From Tetradesmus obliquus (Eukaryota > Chlorophyta > Chlorophyceae > Sphaeropleales > Scenedesmaceae), in NCBI GenBank assembly GCA_030272155.1, contig CP126205.1:3212501-3276500 (forward strand): a DNA stretch of 64,000 nt, written 5' to 3'. Position numbers and translations under genes: made by a program. Numbering within the stretch: position 1 is the stretch's first letter; each line of letters begins with the position of its first letter. Shown in pieces: positions 45,905-57,962 of this stretch. The notes beneath the pieces are model-generated. The model did not search any database and was not told the DNA's origin. It saw only the letters and a program-made list of their open reading frames with translations.

Positions 45905-47771
45905 GCTGCGGCTATCCCTGCTGCTGCTGCTGCTGCTGCTGCTGAGATCAGCTGCAGGGTGCAGGGTGGTGTGCTGGATTGCAGTTGTAAGGGTGCTGAG
46001 GATGGTTCAGCAGGAGGGGTTGGGTTGTGGGGTGGTTTTTAGAGGCGGAGGTGAATGCAACTGGCTGCAGTGGTGCTGGCTGTTGGAGGGTGTTAGTGGT
46101 AGCAGTGCACAGAGGCTGTGGCTGCAGATGCAAGCTGCAGCAGGCATGGCAAGCGCAGCAGGAGCACTGCGTGTTTGCTGTTGAGCCAGTGATTGCTTAA
46201 CATATTCGTGCTTGGGCATTGCTGCTGCATCCCTGCAGGTGTTGCCATGTTGGTGCAGCTGCAGAATATAACTCTCTGCCCATTGGGCAGTTGCAGTAGT
46301 GTGTTGCCTTTTTTTATACAAGGACAAGGATTGTAACTGGGTTCACATACCAGGCTTCACATACCAGGAAGACGCCTTGTAAATAGGACGATTCTATGCA
46401 TGGTAAAAGCATAACTGCGCACCTTCAAGCAGAGAGTGCATTATGTTGCATGATGCTTATGCTTGTAATGAATGCATTTCGGCAACTTTCTTTATATAAG
46501 CAATGCTGGTCCAGAAGCCTTTCGGGCGACATAGGAGCAGAAGCAGGAGCTGCACATGCTAATCTGAGGTGCAGCAGCCACGGTGGCCTTTCGGGGGACC
46601 ACTTCTTGCCATGTGAGTGCGCATTATGTTGCATGATGCTTATGCTTGTAATGAATGCAATCCGGCAACTTTCTTTATATAAGCCCCTTGTGCTGTGCTG
46701 GCTGAAAAGGCTGGAGCCTCTCGAGCCTGCTGAGCTCAGCAAGCCTGGGGGCCCCCTTGCACAGCTTTCCTGCATCATGCAGGATGCGTGGTGCCTGGCG
46801 CGTACTGTCGTCTCTGCAACTCGTGATACGTGACACAACCAGCTGAAACTCCTTACACAACCTATATGCAAACTCTCTGTGAACAACCAGCCATACCAAC
46901 AATTGTGACTGTGATGCTTGTCAACACCTGCAGCGCGGGCTGCCACCAGAAGTTGCCACTTGGCGTTTAGCAGGAACCTTGTTGCCACGTGCCAGCATGA
47001 CGACGACGAACCAGCGAGCTCACGCTGCGGATGAGCAGCGAATGAGTTGATTTAGGTCCAGGAACTGCAGCCCGGCTGCAGGCTGCAGCCAGGCACGGTG
47101 CCAGTTCCATTGCTGTGCTGTCTGCTGGGACAATATGTGCGCAGCTGTTGGCCGTCACTGCAACAACAATGCTGTGCTTGTCATGAAAGGTACGTTCAGG
47201 GCCCTGCAGCTGCTCTGCAAGCCGGCTGCCTCGCAACCTGAAGTGCACATTGGCGTCACCACTGGTGTCACCAGTGCCAGCTCCCGCCATACGGGCGTGC
47301 ACAGATACAGGCAACTGGTTCTTGCGGCTGCAATCAAGTACAAGACGCTTTTGTCTTTGAAATAATTTCAAATGCCTTTGTGCAGAGATTGCTGCAGGAG
47401 CAATGAGGAGCACCTCGCGATAGGCGTGCTGAAACTGCGATCGATCTTGAAATCACCACTGCATGGTTTTCAAAGCAAATTTTTATGCCTGAGATGATGA
47501 TATTGCTTGCAACTGGAGGGTACGAACACTGTTGCTACCCCACATATTGGATCTCCTCTGCTCCTCATCAACTTCAATACAGTTAGCAATTAAATAGGTG
47601 TATACTCTACGTATGTGTCGGGTGCATGACAGCGGCTGGCGTATTCATTCGCCTTTGCAGGGGAAGTGGACCGTCGCCTTGCTGCGAAAGTTGCAAACTG
47701 CCCTGCCCTGTACAGCCTCCAGCGTATGCACCATAAATTCGAATCATGCGTTTGTTATGTAATATACCGCA
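45905..47771. other. bL31c 3' flank and intergenic with a duplicated TATA-bearing segment
   Basis: No gene recognised. A ~64-bp direct repeat ending in TATATAAG lies at 46437-46500 and 46621-46683. The rest should hold the bL31c 3' UTR and the transporter promoter. Confidence 0.5.
46437..46683 (+). repeat. Direct repeat of a TATA-containing ~64-bp segment
   Basis: TTATGTTGCATGATGCTTAT through GCAACTTTCTTTATATAAG occurs at about 46441-46500 and again at about 46624-46683, 183 bp apart, with few differences. Each copy ends in a TATATAAG box, so this could be a duplicated promoter of an unannotated transcript. Confidence 0.85.
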
Positions 47772-49489
47772 ATGAGCTCCACAGAAATGCTTGCACGATT
47801 GGCAATCTGGCTGTTCGCAGCGGTGGCAGCAACTGCTGCAGGAAATGCTGCGCAGTTCAGCAGATTCGACTTTCCCTTTTCGTTGTATTTGCTGCACACT
47901 GCGACGGCCTGGGCGTTCGCACGAGCAGCAGTACTGGTGTTGAACTTGAAACTGGACTTGGGCGACCAAGCAGAACATGCAGCGACGACGTCGGAGGATG
48001 CGGGCCCATCCAAGCAGAAGCAGCTGATGATTGTAGGGCTGTTGCTGGGCGGCAGCATGGCAGCGTATGCCCTGCTGCAGACCATTGAAGCCACTTCCAT
48101 CACAGCCACTGCAGTGCTCAAGGTGAGCAGTGAGCAGCAACTCTGCCAGGCAATTGCAAGACCCTGATGCCTTGTTCTGGCAAGACTCATGCTGTGCTCG
48201 ACGTCCAGCTGGATTTGCTTATGCATTTTCAGAGCTCTGGTACATACGCACCTCTCAGAGTCTGCATGTACACCAGAACACTACCCTCTCAGAGCCTCTG
48301 TGCAGGAACTGCTTGCTGCACCTGCGCATTTGAAGCATTCTCCACATTTTTGCATCCCCCAAACTCCCTGCCGCTGCTGCTTTGATTGCTGCTCCCACTG
48401 CAGTCCTGTGCCCCTGTGCTGGTCCTGGGTATCAGCCTACTGATGCATTTGCAGTCACCTTGGCCACTGTGGAATACGCTGCTGGTACTGGCCATATCTG
48501 CCGGTGCTGGTCTTGCCAGCTATGAGGGCCAACACATCTTCTGGTTCTGGAGGTCAACAGGCCTTTTCCTGCAAGCCGCCATAGCTTTCCTGCAAGCCAG
48601 CGGCATCTTCCTGCAAGCTGGCAGCATCTGCATGCTGCAGAAGGCTCTGCAGCAGCGGGTTGACACGCTGCCTCACGCAATGAGCCTAGGGGGACGCACC
48701 AGCAGCAGCGGCAGCAGCCTACTGCGCACCAGCAGCAGCGCGAGCACCAGCAGCCGCGCCAGCAGCAGCAGCACCGGCTGTGTTAGTGACGAAGAAGATG
48801 TTGTCATGCCAGCTGGCCCGCCACCTCTGGCAGTGCAAACACACATTGCATGGTATGCAATGCTTGTGCTGGCAGCGCCAGCGCTTCTGCTCGAGGCACC
48901 AAAGCTTGTTGCTACCTTTGCTGGCTGGAAAGCTGCACTGCCCACCCTCCTGGCCAGTATCAGTACATTCACAGTGTACTGCCTGCTGATGATTGTGGCA
49001 GTACAGGCAAGCTCAGCCCTGACAGTGAGCCTGATGGAAGTAACAACAACAGCAGCAGTCAGCCTGGGTGCTGCGTTCCTGTACCCTTGGCACTCCAGCT
49101 TCGCTGCTGGAATGATCCCGCCAATGCAGTGGGGTGGCTTGGGAGTTGCAGTGCTGGGGCTGGCATTATATGCCTGGGGCAGAGCTTTGGTAGTGCGTGC
49201 AGGGCAGCTGAAGCAGCGGCTGAGTTTGGAGGCCCCCATCAAGACAGCAGCATACTGGGCTGCAGAAGACCCTGCAAAGGTGATGAAATGCAGTGGCACT
49301 GATGCTATGGTCTACATCCAGCCGCACCGAGTGAGGCAGGTTTCAGCGTCACCCTGGGTTCAGCAGCAGAAGGAAGGGTTTCGGCCGCTTGTGGCAGTAC
49401 AGGATGTGATGGAGACAAGGACACCTGTATCAAACCTGCAGCAGCAGCAGCAGTGGCAGCCACAGCAGCAGCTGGTGTACTGCAGGTAG
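47772..49489 (+). CDS. DMT-superfamily transporter, TPT/nucleotide-sugar type
   Basis: Two exons, 47772-48122 and 48404-49489, join in phase 0 to 478 residues. The protein is polytopic: hydrophobic segments include LIWLFAAVAATAA-like near the start, LMIVGLLLGGSMAAYALL, VLVLGISLLMHL, TLLVLAISAGAGLASYEG, MLVLAAPALLL, FTVYCLLMIVAVQASSALTV and LGVAVLGLALYAWGRAL, about ten in all. ITATAVLKSCAP and GLASYEGQHIFWFW, plus the SALTVSL then LGVAVLGLALY end, fit the TPT/nucleotide-sugar transporter branch. A Ser-rich loop from AGC repeats sits at about residues 215-245. The C-terminus is Gln-rich. Likely a Golgi, ER or plastid-envelope antiporter; substrate unknown. Confidence 0.75.
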
Positions 49490-50736
49490 CGCAGTGGAGG
49501 TTGCTGCAGGGCAACCGTGGCAGATGATGTGGACGATTCTTGAAGGTGCTGGTGGATGTGTGGTGTGTACACGTTTGGGGCTTGCTACACTGCCACGCTG
49601 GTGCTGTGGCAGGTGGTTTGCCAGCAGTGTGTTGTTTGACGTCGGCCGTTGAAAGATGGTTTGATGAATAGAAGATCTGAGAGTGGTTTGTCACACTGCT
49701 TAGGTACCAGCAGCGCAGCACTCAAGTTGTCAACCTGACTGACTCCAGCTGTGATATGCTGCATGCACAGCAACGTCTGCAGGCCTTCTTATCTGGCACG
49801 ATGCTGCACATGATTGTCTAGAATTCGTCAATTTCCATGATACCTTGTGCAGATGGCCAGCACACTGTACTACTGTGGTCACTGGCACTAGCTGGTGGCC
49901 GTGGCTGGTGCTATTTGTACAGAAACATCCAGCATTTTAAGCTGCACTGCCATCAGTCCAGCTGACACAGCAAGCCATCAGGGCTGCTATTTTGTCATTG
50001 TCTCTGGCTTGTGATTCTGTAAAGCACCTTTCCATGCGCATTGCGCAACGCATGCTGTCTTCCCATGCCACTAATACGTAGTAATGTGCACTCTCAACAG
50101 TGGATACATCCAACAAAATTAGACAACAACAAACGCCAGCAGCGTGCTCAGCAGCAGCTGCAGCAAGACAGCATTACTAGTAGCTGTTGACAGAATATTT
50201 GCATTGTGCTGTGTCAGTGAGGTCATGCTTTGATTGCCGCAAGTTCAGCATCAGACGACATGGGTGAATGGTCCCCAGCATAATGCTGCCTGTCACAGTT
50301 GCAGTAAACAACTTGAAGAGGCAACCTGTGTCACAAGTGCATGCTGACAGCACTGCTGACTCATGCACCACACCCAATTGTTTGTCCAGCATGTCTGCCT
50401 ACCAACACCGCAGGGCTCCACCTTGCGCAAGGTGCATACACCCATCATCACACAGCTTGACTTGTAATCCAATCAGCTCACAGCATTGCTACCTGGCGCT
50501 GGCCCAGCACCGGGTGTACAAAGCATCCCAGGCTGTTGCTGCTGCACACCCAAACACCTCACCGACCAGCCATAGTTGTGGTTGGCAATGCTTGCTTGAG
50601 GTCAGGAGACATTGGCAAGTGGCACCTGCAGGTTCAGCAAACTTTGCAAGCTGTGGCAGTTAGTAGGCTGTTGGCATGCATGTGCACAGCAAGTCCTGCG
50701 CTGGCACCAAGTAGCTGCTGTTGTGTGATTTTGTTT
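49490..50736. other. Transporter 3' flank / intergenic
   Basis: No recognised coding exon. A TGTAA occurs at about 50018 as a possible polyadenylation signal. CAGCAGCAGCTGCAGCA runs near 50150 are short. Confidence 0.5.
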
Positions 50737-50802
50737 TGCCCCGGCTGGATTTGAACCAGCGACTCCCGCAAGCGGGTGTTTTGCCAACTAAACTACGGGG
50801 CA
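50737..50802 (-). tRNA. tRNA-like sequence with intact arms but no anticodon (pseudo-tRNA)
   Basis: 66 nt. A perfect 7-bp acceptor stem (TGCCCCG / CGGGGCA), a D-arm GTTT-AGTTGGCA-AAAC and a perfect T-arm GCTGG-TTCAAAT-CCAGC are present. Pol III A-box TAGTTTAGTTGG and B-box GGTTCAAATCC are intact. The anticodon arm reads CCCGC-TT-GCGGG, so the loop is two nucleotides instead of seven and no anticodon exists. A normal tRNA would be about 5 nt longer. No TTTT terminator follows on this strand. Either a decayed tRNA or a tRNA-like element. Best treated as a tRNA pseudogene. Confidence 0.75.
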
Positions 50803-50805
50803 TTG

Positions 50806-50829
50806 GCCCAGCTGCCAATGCAGCTGGGC
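50806..50829. repeat. Perfect hairpin, 10-bp arms, next to the tRNA-like sequence
   Basis: GCCCAGCTGC, loop CAAT, GCAGCTGGGC. On the + strand it is followed at once by a T-rich tract; on the minus strand it sits between an A-rich tract and the tRNA-like sequence. Confidence 0.85.
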
Positions 50830-50830
50830 A

Positions 50831-50875
50831 CTTTTTTATTTTTTATTTTTTTGGTTTTTTTGTTTTGTTTTTTCT
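50831..50875 (-). other. A-rich tract directly after a stop codon (minus strand)
   Basis: About 45 nt of almost pure A with few C and T on the minus strand begins immediately after the stop of the small hypothetical frame. This is what a retroposed poly(A) tail would look like. Confidence 0.6.
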
Positions 50876-51400
50876 ACTTTGGTGCCAGCTCTGGGTGCTC
50901 GGCAATGATGAGTGCAAATGCATCCTCAAATGACATGGCCAGCAGCTGCTGCTCAATGACATCACACTCCTGCTGTGCTGCGTGCTCAACTGCAAAGCGC
51001 CGTGCCTTTTTAATGCGCTGCTCTGCTGTGGCACCCGTCTCAGCCTCAGCCACACCCAGCCTGGACACAAGAGGCGTCAGCACGGCTGCGGGCCAGCAGT
51101 GCTGCACGCTCCTCAGGTGTCAAACGGGGGCGGCCGGCATTGGCTGCAGCGCGGGCGGCAAGGGCAGCAGAGTGGTCAGCAGCATTTGCCTGCAGCACAG
51201 CAGCAGGCAGCTGGAAGATGTCCTCGGCAGCAGCAATGGTGCGCTCGATAGCTGCAACCACAGTGGAGAAGGCAGCAGCTGCAGATTTGTTAGCCACAGG
51301 AGGAGCAGCCTTGCTGGGGGCCTCACGCTTGGTTGCTGGGGCCTGTGTAGCAGCTTTGTTTGCAGCATTACAGAACAGCCTGATGACGAAAGCTTGAGAA
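50874..51400 (-). CDS. Small hypothetical protein, possibly interrupted
   Basis: Two overlapping open segments on the minus strand make a plausible Ala-rich protein. The first contains ANKAATQAPATKRE, VVAAIERTIAAAEDIF and AGRPRLTPEERAALLARSR. The second, in another frame, contains RLGVAEAETGATAEQRIKKA and MSFEDAFALIIAEHPELAPK-stop. The switch lies near 51065-51090, by a very short intron or a frameshift. No family recognised. No ATG start was fixed; sequence up to 51.7 kb may include more exons. The A-rich tract after the stop raises the possibility of a processed pseudogene. Confidence 0.35.
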
Positions 51401-53110
51401 GCAGTTGCAGCAGTAGATGCAGCAGTAGATGCAGCAGTAAAAGCACAACACAACGCAAAAGGCAGGCAGCATGATGCACGCAGCGACAACAAACATGCCA
51501 ATGACAACAGACACGCAAGCCACGGAAACGAAAGAAAGCATGCACGCAAATGCGGCCAACAGCATCAACTGAGTCATTGGCAATGTCGACTTCGGGGCCA
51601 TAGTTGAGAAGGTTGCTTGAGGTTGTTGAAGGTGTTGGAGGTCTCTTTGAAGCGCCGTTTGTACGAGTTGGTGACTGGTACGGTTGGTGAAGTGGCAATA
51701 ATTGTGCCGCCTTTTATAGGATCGCCGAAAATGCCTTGCGTAACCAAGCCCTAACGACACATGCGTAACAAACTGGGGACTGTAGTAGGTTCAAAAAAGA
51801 GACAAGTGACTTATTAAAGTACTCACAAGCTGTAAAATGCTTGTCGAGTTATGTTTCGAGGCGAGAAACACAGTTGAGGACTCAAGTGCCTGTGCAGTGC
51901 CGGTGTACTGGCGTCGCAGCCGTACCCTGCCTCAGCATGCAGTACAGTGGACCCATTTTTAATTATTACATCATCAAGTTCAATTATGTCAGGCAACCAG
52001 CAGCAAACAAGTGCTGCGGAGCCACAGCACCATGCCATGTCACACGGTGGCAGACACTGGGCGGGAAACAAGTGGTGCTGCCAATGGACACGACAGCACG
52101 ACTTTGATGGCAGTTATGGTGCCGCATGCGACCCAAGAACCATTGTTCAGGCGCGCTGCTGCGCACACTCAGCCATGCCTGCCAGCAGTGCTGCTGCAGT
52201 ACTGCAGTGCTCTGTGCTGCAGTTTGTAGCACAGAGCTGGCCTGCGGCTCATCATCATCATCAGAGCTGGCCTGCGGCTGTGTACACGGACGATTCATGT
52301 TGACAGCTGAGAAAGTTAGCAGCATGCGTCGGCAGCTTTGTGCTTCTCACAGTGACTTGAGGTCCTTTTGCAACTGTGCGAGCCCATGCCATGATGCGAA
52401 TTGCACATGCATGTAACCAGTGAGAAAGGGCAGGAGGTTGAAGCAGCAGTACTTGCCAGCACAGGTGCCTGTCAAGCACTATGGAGCAAACAAGTTGTGC
52501 AGTAGTACAGTACTGCTTTACCATGCTCATGTCATAGGCACTCACGATTTGTGTGTTACACGACGGGAACACAGCCCGTTTCCGAGCCAATGACAGGCTC
52601 ATTGGGCAACCACTTGATCCATCAGCCATCCACTGGATCAACTCAATAGCAAACATCAGCTGCTGCAGTTGGTCACAACCGCTGAATACATGATCATCAT
52701 CATCATGTTGCTCAATACATGATGTCAAATGTGCTGTACTTGTGGCCAAACTGAAGCCAGCACCTTGCTCGCAGCCCAGGTGTTATGCACAACAAGGACA
52801 CCTCCCAGCAGTGTTGCTGGTGTGGTCCCTTCTGCTGCTGCCATACTGCATAAATTCACAACGATCATGCCAGATTGGCACACAGCATTTCAGCACTGCA
52901 GCTGCACCTGAAGACTCGCCTGACGCCTGCATCATTTCCCAAGGAAAAACAGCATACTGTAAAGAGGCCTAATGGAAGTTGCAGCTCGAGCCGTGTAACA
53001 CCCAGCAACTTGCCTCTCTGACGCAGCTGTTTGACTGGCGCGTTAGCCCACAAGCTGACCACCCACCCAGCCACCATCATCAGCAGCCAGCCGGTGCATT
53101 CGCTGCCTGT
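51401..53110. other. Region without a recognised gene
   Basis: The left part holds a short GCAGCAGTAGAT repeat (51405-51445). The remainder shows no recognisable exon, RNA or element. It includes the far 3' flank of the coiled-coil gene. Confidence 0.45.
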
Positions 53111-53660
53111 CGCTACAGCCGGCGTGCATCAGCTGGCTCTTCAGCCAATGTATGCTGCGCTCCATCGCCAGCACCTGCGCCACCAGCCGCGCCTTCCTGG
53201 CCACACCCCACACGCTGCAGCCTCCGCATCGGTGATGTGAAATGATATGTATCCTCCTGCCGCACAGGAGCTGCTGAGCAATGCCAGCGCAGCTGGACGT
53301 CCTGCCAGGCTGCAGGCTGCAAAGTAGCTGGCTGGCAAGCTAGCGTCTTTCAGTCCCTGTTGCTGCAGCCGGCGTGCATAAACTGGCTCTGCAGCGCCTG
53401 CATGCTGCGCTTGTTCGCCAGCACCTGAGAAACCAGATGCGCCAGTTTTGTCAGGCTGCAGGCTGCACACCAACTGGCTGGCAAGCTAGCGTCCGTCACT
53501 CCCTGTCGCTGCTGCCGTCGCCGCATCTGCAGGCTGCAAAGTAGCTGGCTGGGCTGGCGCCGGTCGCTCCCTGTCGCTGCAGCCAGCATGCTTTAGCTGG
53601 CTCTGCAGTGCCTGCATGCTGCGCTCCATCTCCAGCACCTGCGCCACCAGCCGCGCCTCA
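53110..53660 (-). repeat. Stop-edge echoes of the coiled-coil gene last exon (3 copies)
   Basis: The C-terminal codons (parent LVAQVLEMERSMQALQSQLM-HANCSDRE-stop) recur at about 53580-53655 (near identical, HAGCSDRE), 53345-53440 (LVSQVLANKRSMQALQSQ, HAGCSNRD-stop) and 53115-53200 (VAQVLAMERSIHWLKSQLM, HAGCSDRQ). All lie downstream of the true stop at 53773. Divergence grows with distance. Confidence 0.9.
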
Positions 53661-53772
53661 CGCCGTCATGCAACACAGGCACTTCCCTGTCTCAAGCAGT
53701 TGACTGAAAGGTTTGTCGGGCAGCAGCATGCCCACCCACCCAGCAACCATCAACAGCAGCCAGCCGATGAAT

Positions 53773-54451
53773 TCACTCCCTGTCGCTGCAGTTGGCATGC
53801 ATCAGCTGGCTCTGCAGCGCCTGCATGCTGCGCTCCATCTCCAGCACCTGCGCCACCAGCCGCGCCTCATACGCTGCAGCCTCCTCATCTTCCCGGCTGG
53901 CACCGTTAGAACTCAACAGCTGAGCTGGCAGCAACCCGGCCAGCTGCTGGCTGCCCTGCAGCCTAGCAGAACTCGCAGCAGTACAACTTCTGCTCAGCAG
54001 CTCCTGCGCGGTGCATTGGAGGCTGCTGTGTGCTTTGTGTGGAGGTGACATGCTGAGGTGCCGCCGCGGTGATCCGATGCAGGCTGCTGCGACGTCAGCA
54101 GCTGCCAGCCCCAAGCCAGATGCCAGGGAAGCCTCCTGCAGGACATGCTGCTGCTGCTGCTGCCGCTGCTGCTGCTGCACATACTGCGAATGGCTGCTGC
54201 TCCCGTGCACAGCAGCGAGGTGTGAGTTCCAGCCAGCAGCATGCTGACTGGTGCCGCTAGCAGCCGGATCCTGCAGCAGCTGCTGCAGCTGCTGCCACTC
54301 CGCCTGTGCGGCGCGCTCATCATGCTGCTGCTGCTGCCAATGCTGCTGCTCCTCTTGCGTGCGGCCATGCATCCCAGCCACAGGTGCAGGAACAGCTTGT
54401 TGTAAAGGGCTAGGCTCAAACTCATCCTCCTCCTCATCTTCATTGTCTGCC

Positions 54452-54490
<39 letters not shown>

Positions 54491-57400
54491 AAGGGACCTG
54501 CACAGTGCCCCCGCTGGCCTCGTTGTCCAGGTTGCAGCCGCTGCTGCTGCCGCTGCTGCTTCTGCTGCAGCAGCTCCCGTAGCCGCCGCTGCCGCTGCAT
54601 GTGCAGCTGGTGCAGCTGCGATGTCTTAGCACCTCCTGAGGGAGCAGCTGCGACAGGCGAGCCGCCAGCTGCATTGCCCTGTGCATTGCGCACAGCAGAG
54701 CTGCTGCTGTTGCCGCGGCGTATGCTGCTGCCGCTGCCGGTGCCTCCGGCTCCTGGAGGGGTGCTGCCTTTACTGCTGCTGTTGACGGCTGCTGAGCCCA
54801 TGGGACCTCTAGCTAGGCTGCCGGCAGAGTTTGCAGTGCGGCGCAGGCTGCCAGCACTATGGTGGTGGTGCTGCTGCTGTTGCTGCTGCTGCCAGTGCTG
54901 CAGCTTTGAGCTCTGCAACTGCTGCAAGCCTTTCAACTGCTGCTGCTGCTGTGTACCATCAAACATGTCTGTACTGGAGTGGCCTGGCACGCATGTCCCC
55001 TGATGCTGCTGCTGCCTAGGCGGTGACTGTGCACGCTCCCTAAGTGGAGACGTGGCTGCTGTCATTGCTGCGGGTGATGATACCTTCGACGCTGAGCCTG
55101 GCCTGCCACCACTCGCCCGCAGCTGAGCATCCCTGCACTGCCTAGCCACAGCAGCACGTGCTGCTGCAGCAGCAGCCTGCGTGCTGCCACCCTCCGCCAC
55201 CGCAGCACGCTGCACCTGTTGCTGCTGCTGCTGCCACTGTTGCTGCAGCAGCTGCTGCTGCTCATGTAGCTCCTCAAAGCTGCGCGGACTCGACCGGCCT
55301 GCAGCAACAGCAGTCACAGCAGCGCCAGCTGCAGCCGCATCCTCGCTGGAAATGTGACCACGTGCAGCAGCAGGGCTGCCAGGGCTGCTGCTGCTGGGTG
55401 CCTCGCCACCAGCAGCAGCAGCACCTCTTGGAGACCCTGCCCATTGCCCAGCAGCAGCTGCTGGAGTTATCCTGGCCACCTCCTGCAGCTGCACGGACAG
55501 CCCAGCAGCTGCTGCGGCTGCACCTGTGCGCCTACCCTTGCTGGCAGCAGTCGCCAGCTGCGTCAGCTGCTTGTGCTGGTCCAGCAGGCACTGCTCAAGC
55601 CGTGATATGTACTCCTCCCTCTGCACAAGCACCAGAAGCAGCATCGCATCATCATCGTGAGCAGCAGCAGCAGCCGAGTCAACTAGCCTGCCTTAGCAAG
55701 AGACTATCAGGTAGGCAACACCAGAAACACTGGAACTGCGAAGGCTCAGCAGCATGATTTGCAAGCCGTGCATGCCCTGCATACAGCCAAAAATAAAAAA
55801 ACAGTAGTATATCAACGCACCTCCTGCAGTGTTGCCGCCTGCTGCTGCTCCCTGGCAGTGACAGCCTCCAGCCGCTGCAGTGCTGCTGCCAGCTTGTTCT
55901 GCCCCTGGCCCCCATTGCGTGCTGCGCGTGCGCGCTCTGCTGCCGCTGCTGCTGCAGCCGCCTGCGCGCCCCGCTCAGCTGCTGACAGCTGCTGCTGCAG
56001 CCTTGTTACCTCCCGCTGCAGTGCATCCCGGGAGCGCTTGAGGGAAGCGATCTCTTGCAGCGCTGGCCCGATCTGATGGGGATGTCGTGCAGTACAGCAG
56101 AGAGGAGAGAGGCAACACACGTTCGGGAGCAGTGGGAGCATGTTCAAGCCCGCAATGCAACAATGCGCCAGCCTGCTGGTGCTGACTGCAGGAACTGCCC
56201 ACTGGGCATGGTATGAGACTCAACACCCCAACGGCAGCAACCACCTGCTGCGCTTAATCTACAGTACTGCCCTTGATGTGCACACAGTCACAATCAACAG
56301 TGGCTCAACCACCATCGTGCAGCTGCTGAGTTTTCAGGTACTCAAGAAGCATTGCGTGAATTGGTCGTTTTCAAGGACGCACCTTGCTGTTTCCATTACT
56401 GCCGCCTGCCACACTGCCGCTGCTTGCCGCAGGACCTGCCAGGCCACCCTTGCCAGGCAGCAGCAGCAGCAGCGGGTCCGCAACTGCTGCAGCAGCTGCA
56501 GCGTCTGCCGCTTCCTGGCTTGATGCTGCAATCTTCACCAGGAGATCGTCCTCTAGCGCACGCGTGCGCGCCTGCCACACAAACACACACAGCACAAGAG
56601 GCAATTAGTTCAAATTTAGTCAACACCACCTGGGCTCAACAGCCAGCTGCTGCTGCCGCTGCTGATCTGGGATCAAGCAGGTGGTTGTGATCTGCAGCTG
56701 CAGCTGAGCTGAATCCTCGACATACCCACCTGCAGCTGCTGCACCGCCTCCTGCAGCTGCGCCCGCTCTGCAGCCAGCTGCTGGTTCTCACACAGTAGCG
56801 CGCTGTTCTCCTGCGCTGCCTTGCCAGCCATGGCAGATATGTGTGACAGTGTTGCCTGCAAGCGCCCAATCACGCCTTCTAGAGCCGCGAGCTTGCTGCT
56901 GCCCTCTGCTGCTGAGCGCTGGTTTGCCAGCAGCATGGTGACCTGGTTCTGCAGCCCTGTGATCTGCAGCAGCGTTTGAATGTACAGGCAAACGTGTTGA
57001 CAAGGACTGCACGCAGCAGAGCAGGGAAGCCAGCAGCTTACAGTGACAAAGCACGGCTATGAGCAACTGCAGCAGCTACAAGCCATGCAGGCAGGGCACA
57101 TAAGTTTAATCACGCTTGATCTCACTGACCACAGCTTCAAGCTTGCAGACATTTTCACATGCAGCCCTGTGGCAGGTCGTACTACTTGAAAGCGGCAAGC
57201 AGCACGCAGCAACGCCGCTTACCTTAGCCTGCAGCTGCTCCTTCTGCTTCTGCAGCACCCTGTTGTCCCGCTGCAGCTGCTCATTATCAGCCAGCAGCAC
57301 ATGGCTCTGCTGGCGCAGCGCGTCCCAGCCATTTGCTGATGGTGGCGACCTGCTGCCTACTGCACCAGCTGCCACAGGGCGATGCTGCGGCTGTTGCTGC

Positions 57401-57962
57401 TGGCAGCTGTCGAGGCCAGCCGCGTGCTGGTACAGCAGCAGCTGCTGCTTGCTGGGGCTGCAGGAGTTGCTGTGGGGCCACTGCTGTGCCTCGGTGGCGT
57501 CTAGGCAGGCCTCCCAGCTTGCTGCTGCAGCTGCTCCTGCAAGCGCTGCTGCTTCAGCCCTTGGCGAGAGCGAACCTGCATGGTGGATAAGGCAGTGGAG
57601 CGGGCAGGGGTTGGCACCGTTTGCACAAGCTGTCGAGAGGTCGCGCTGCCGAGCAGACGACAAGCATGCCTTAGGTAATGCTGCTGAATTTTATGCATTG
57701 AAAGGACGAGCTGGCAGCCAGGCAACAAAGTAACTGCCTCGGCTGGTGGACTGTTGAGTGCTCCGGCAAAGGGTTTCAGGATTGCCAGGCACTTGAGTGC
57801 CGTTGGCATGCACTACGCACTTGCATGGCGCACAGGGCTGCTGTGACGAGCCTCTGTTCCAAAGATGCTCGCCCGCTCAGCATCAGTCAGACTGCCCAGG
57901 AACGTCTTTGATGACAGCAGCTGCTCCACTGAGTTGATGCCAGCAGCGCCGTGCTGACGCAT
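53773..57962 (-). CDS. Large Gln/Ala-rich coiled-coil protein
   Basis: The start is MRQHGAAGINSVEQLLSSKT at 57962. Later segments carry heptad-rich coiled coil: DNEQLQRDNRVLQKQKEQLQ (57.25 kb), LAALEGVIGRLQATLSHISA and ENQQLAAERAQLQEAVQQLQ (56.7-56.9 kb), ARTRALEDDLLVKIAASSQE (56.5 kb), IASLKRSRDALQREVTRLQQ and AALQRLEAVTAREQQQA (exon 56072-55821). The terminal exon 55620-53773 encodes about 615 residues, REEYISRLEQCLLDQHKQ then long Gln/Ala/Ser/Gly low-complexity runs, ending RSMQALQSQLM. Several exon joins were not resolved. No named family; structural, ciliary or cytoskeletal roles are possible but unsupported. Divergent with the poly(A) polymerase gene over 0.9 kb. Confidence 0.65.
54450..54492. 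repeat. CTG run coding polyQ in the coiled-coil protein
   Basis: About 13 CTG units on the + strand are CAG glutamine codons on the coding strand, followed by RADNEDEEEDEFEPSP. Confidence 0.9.
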
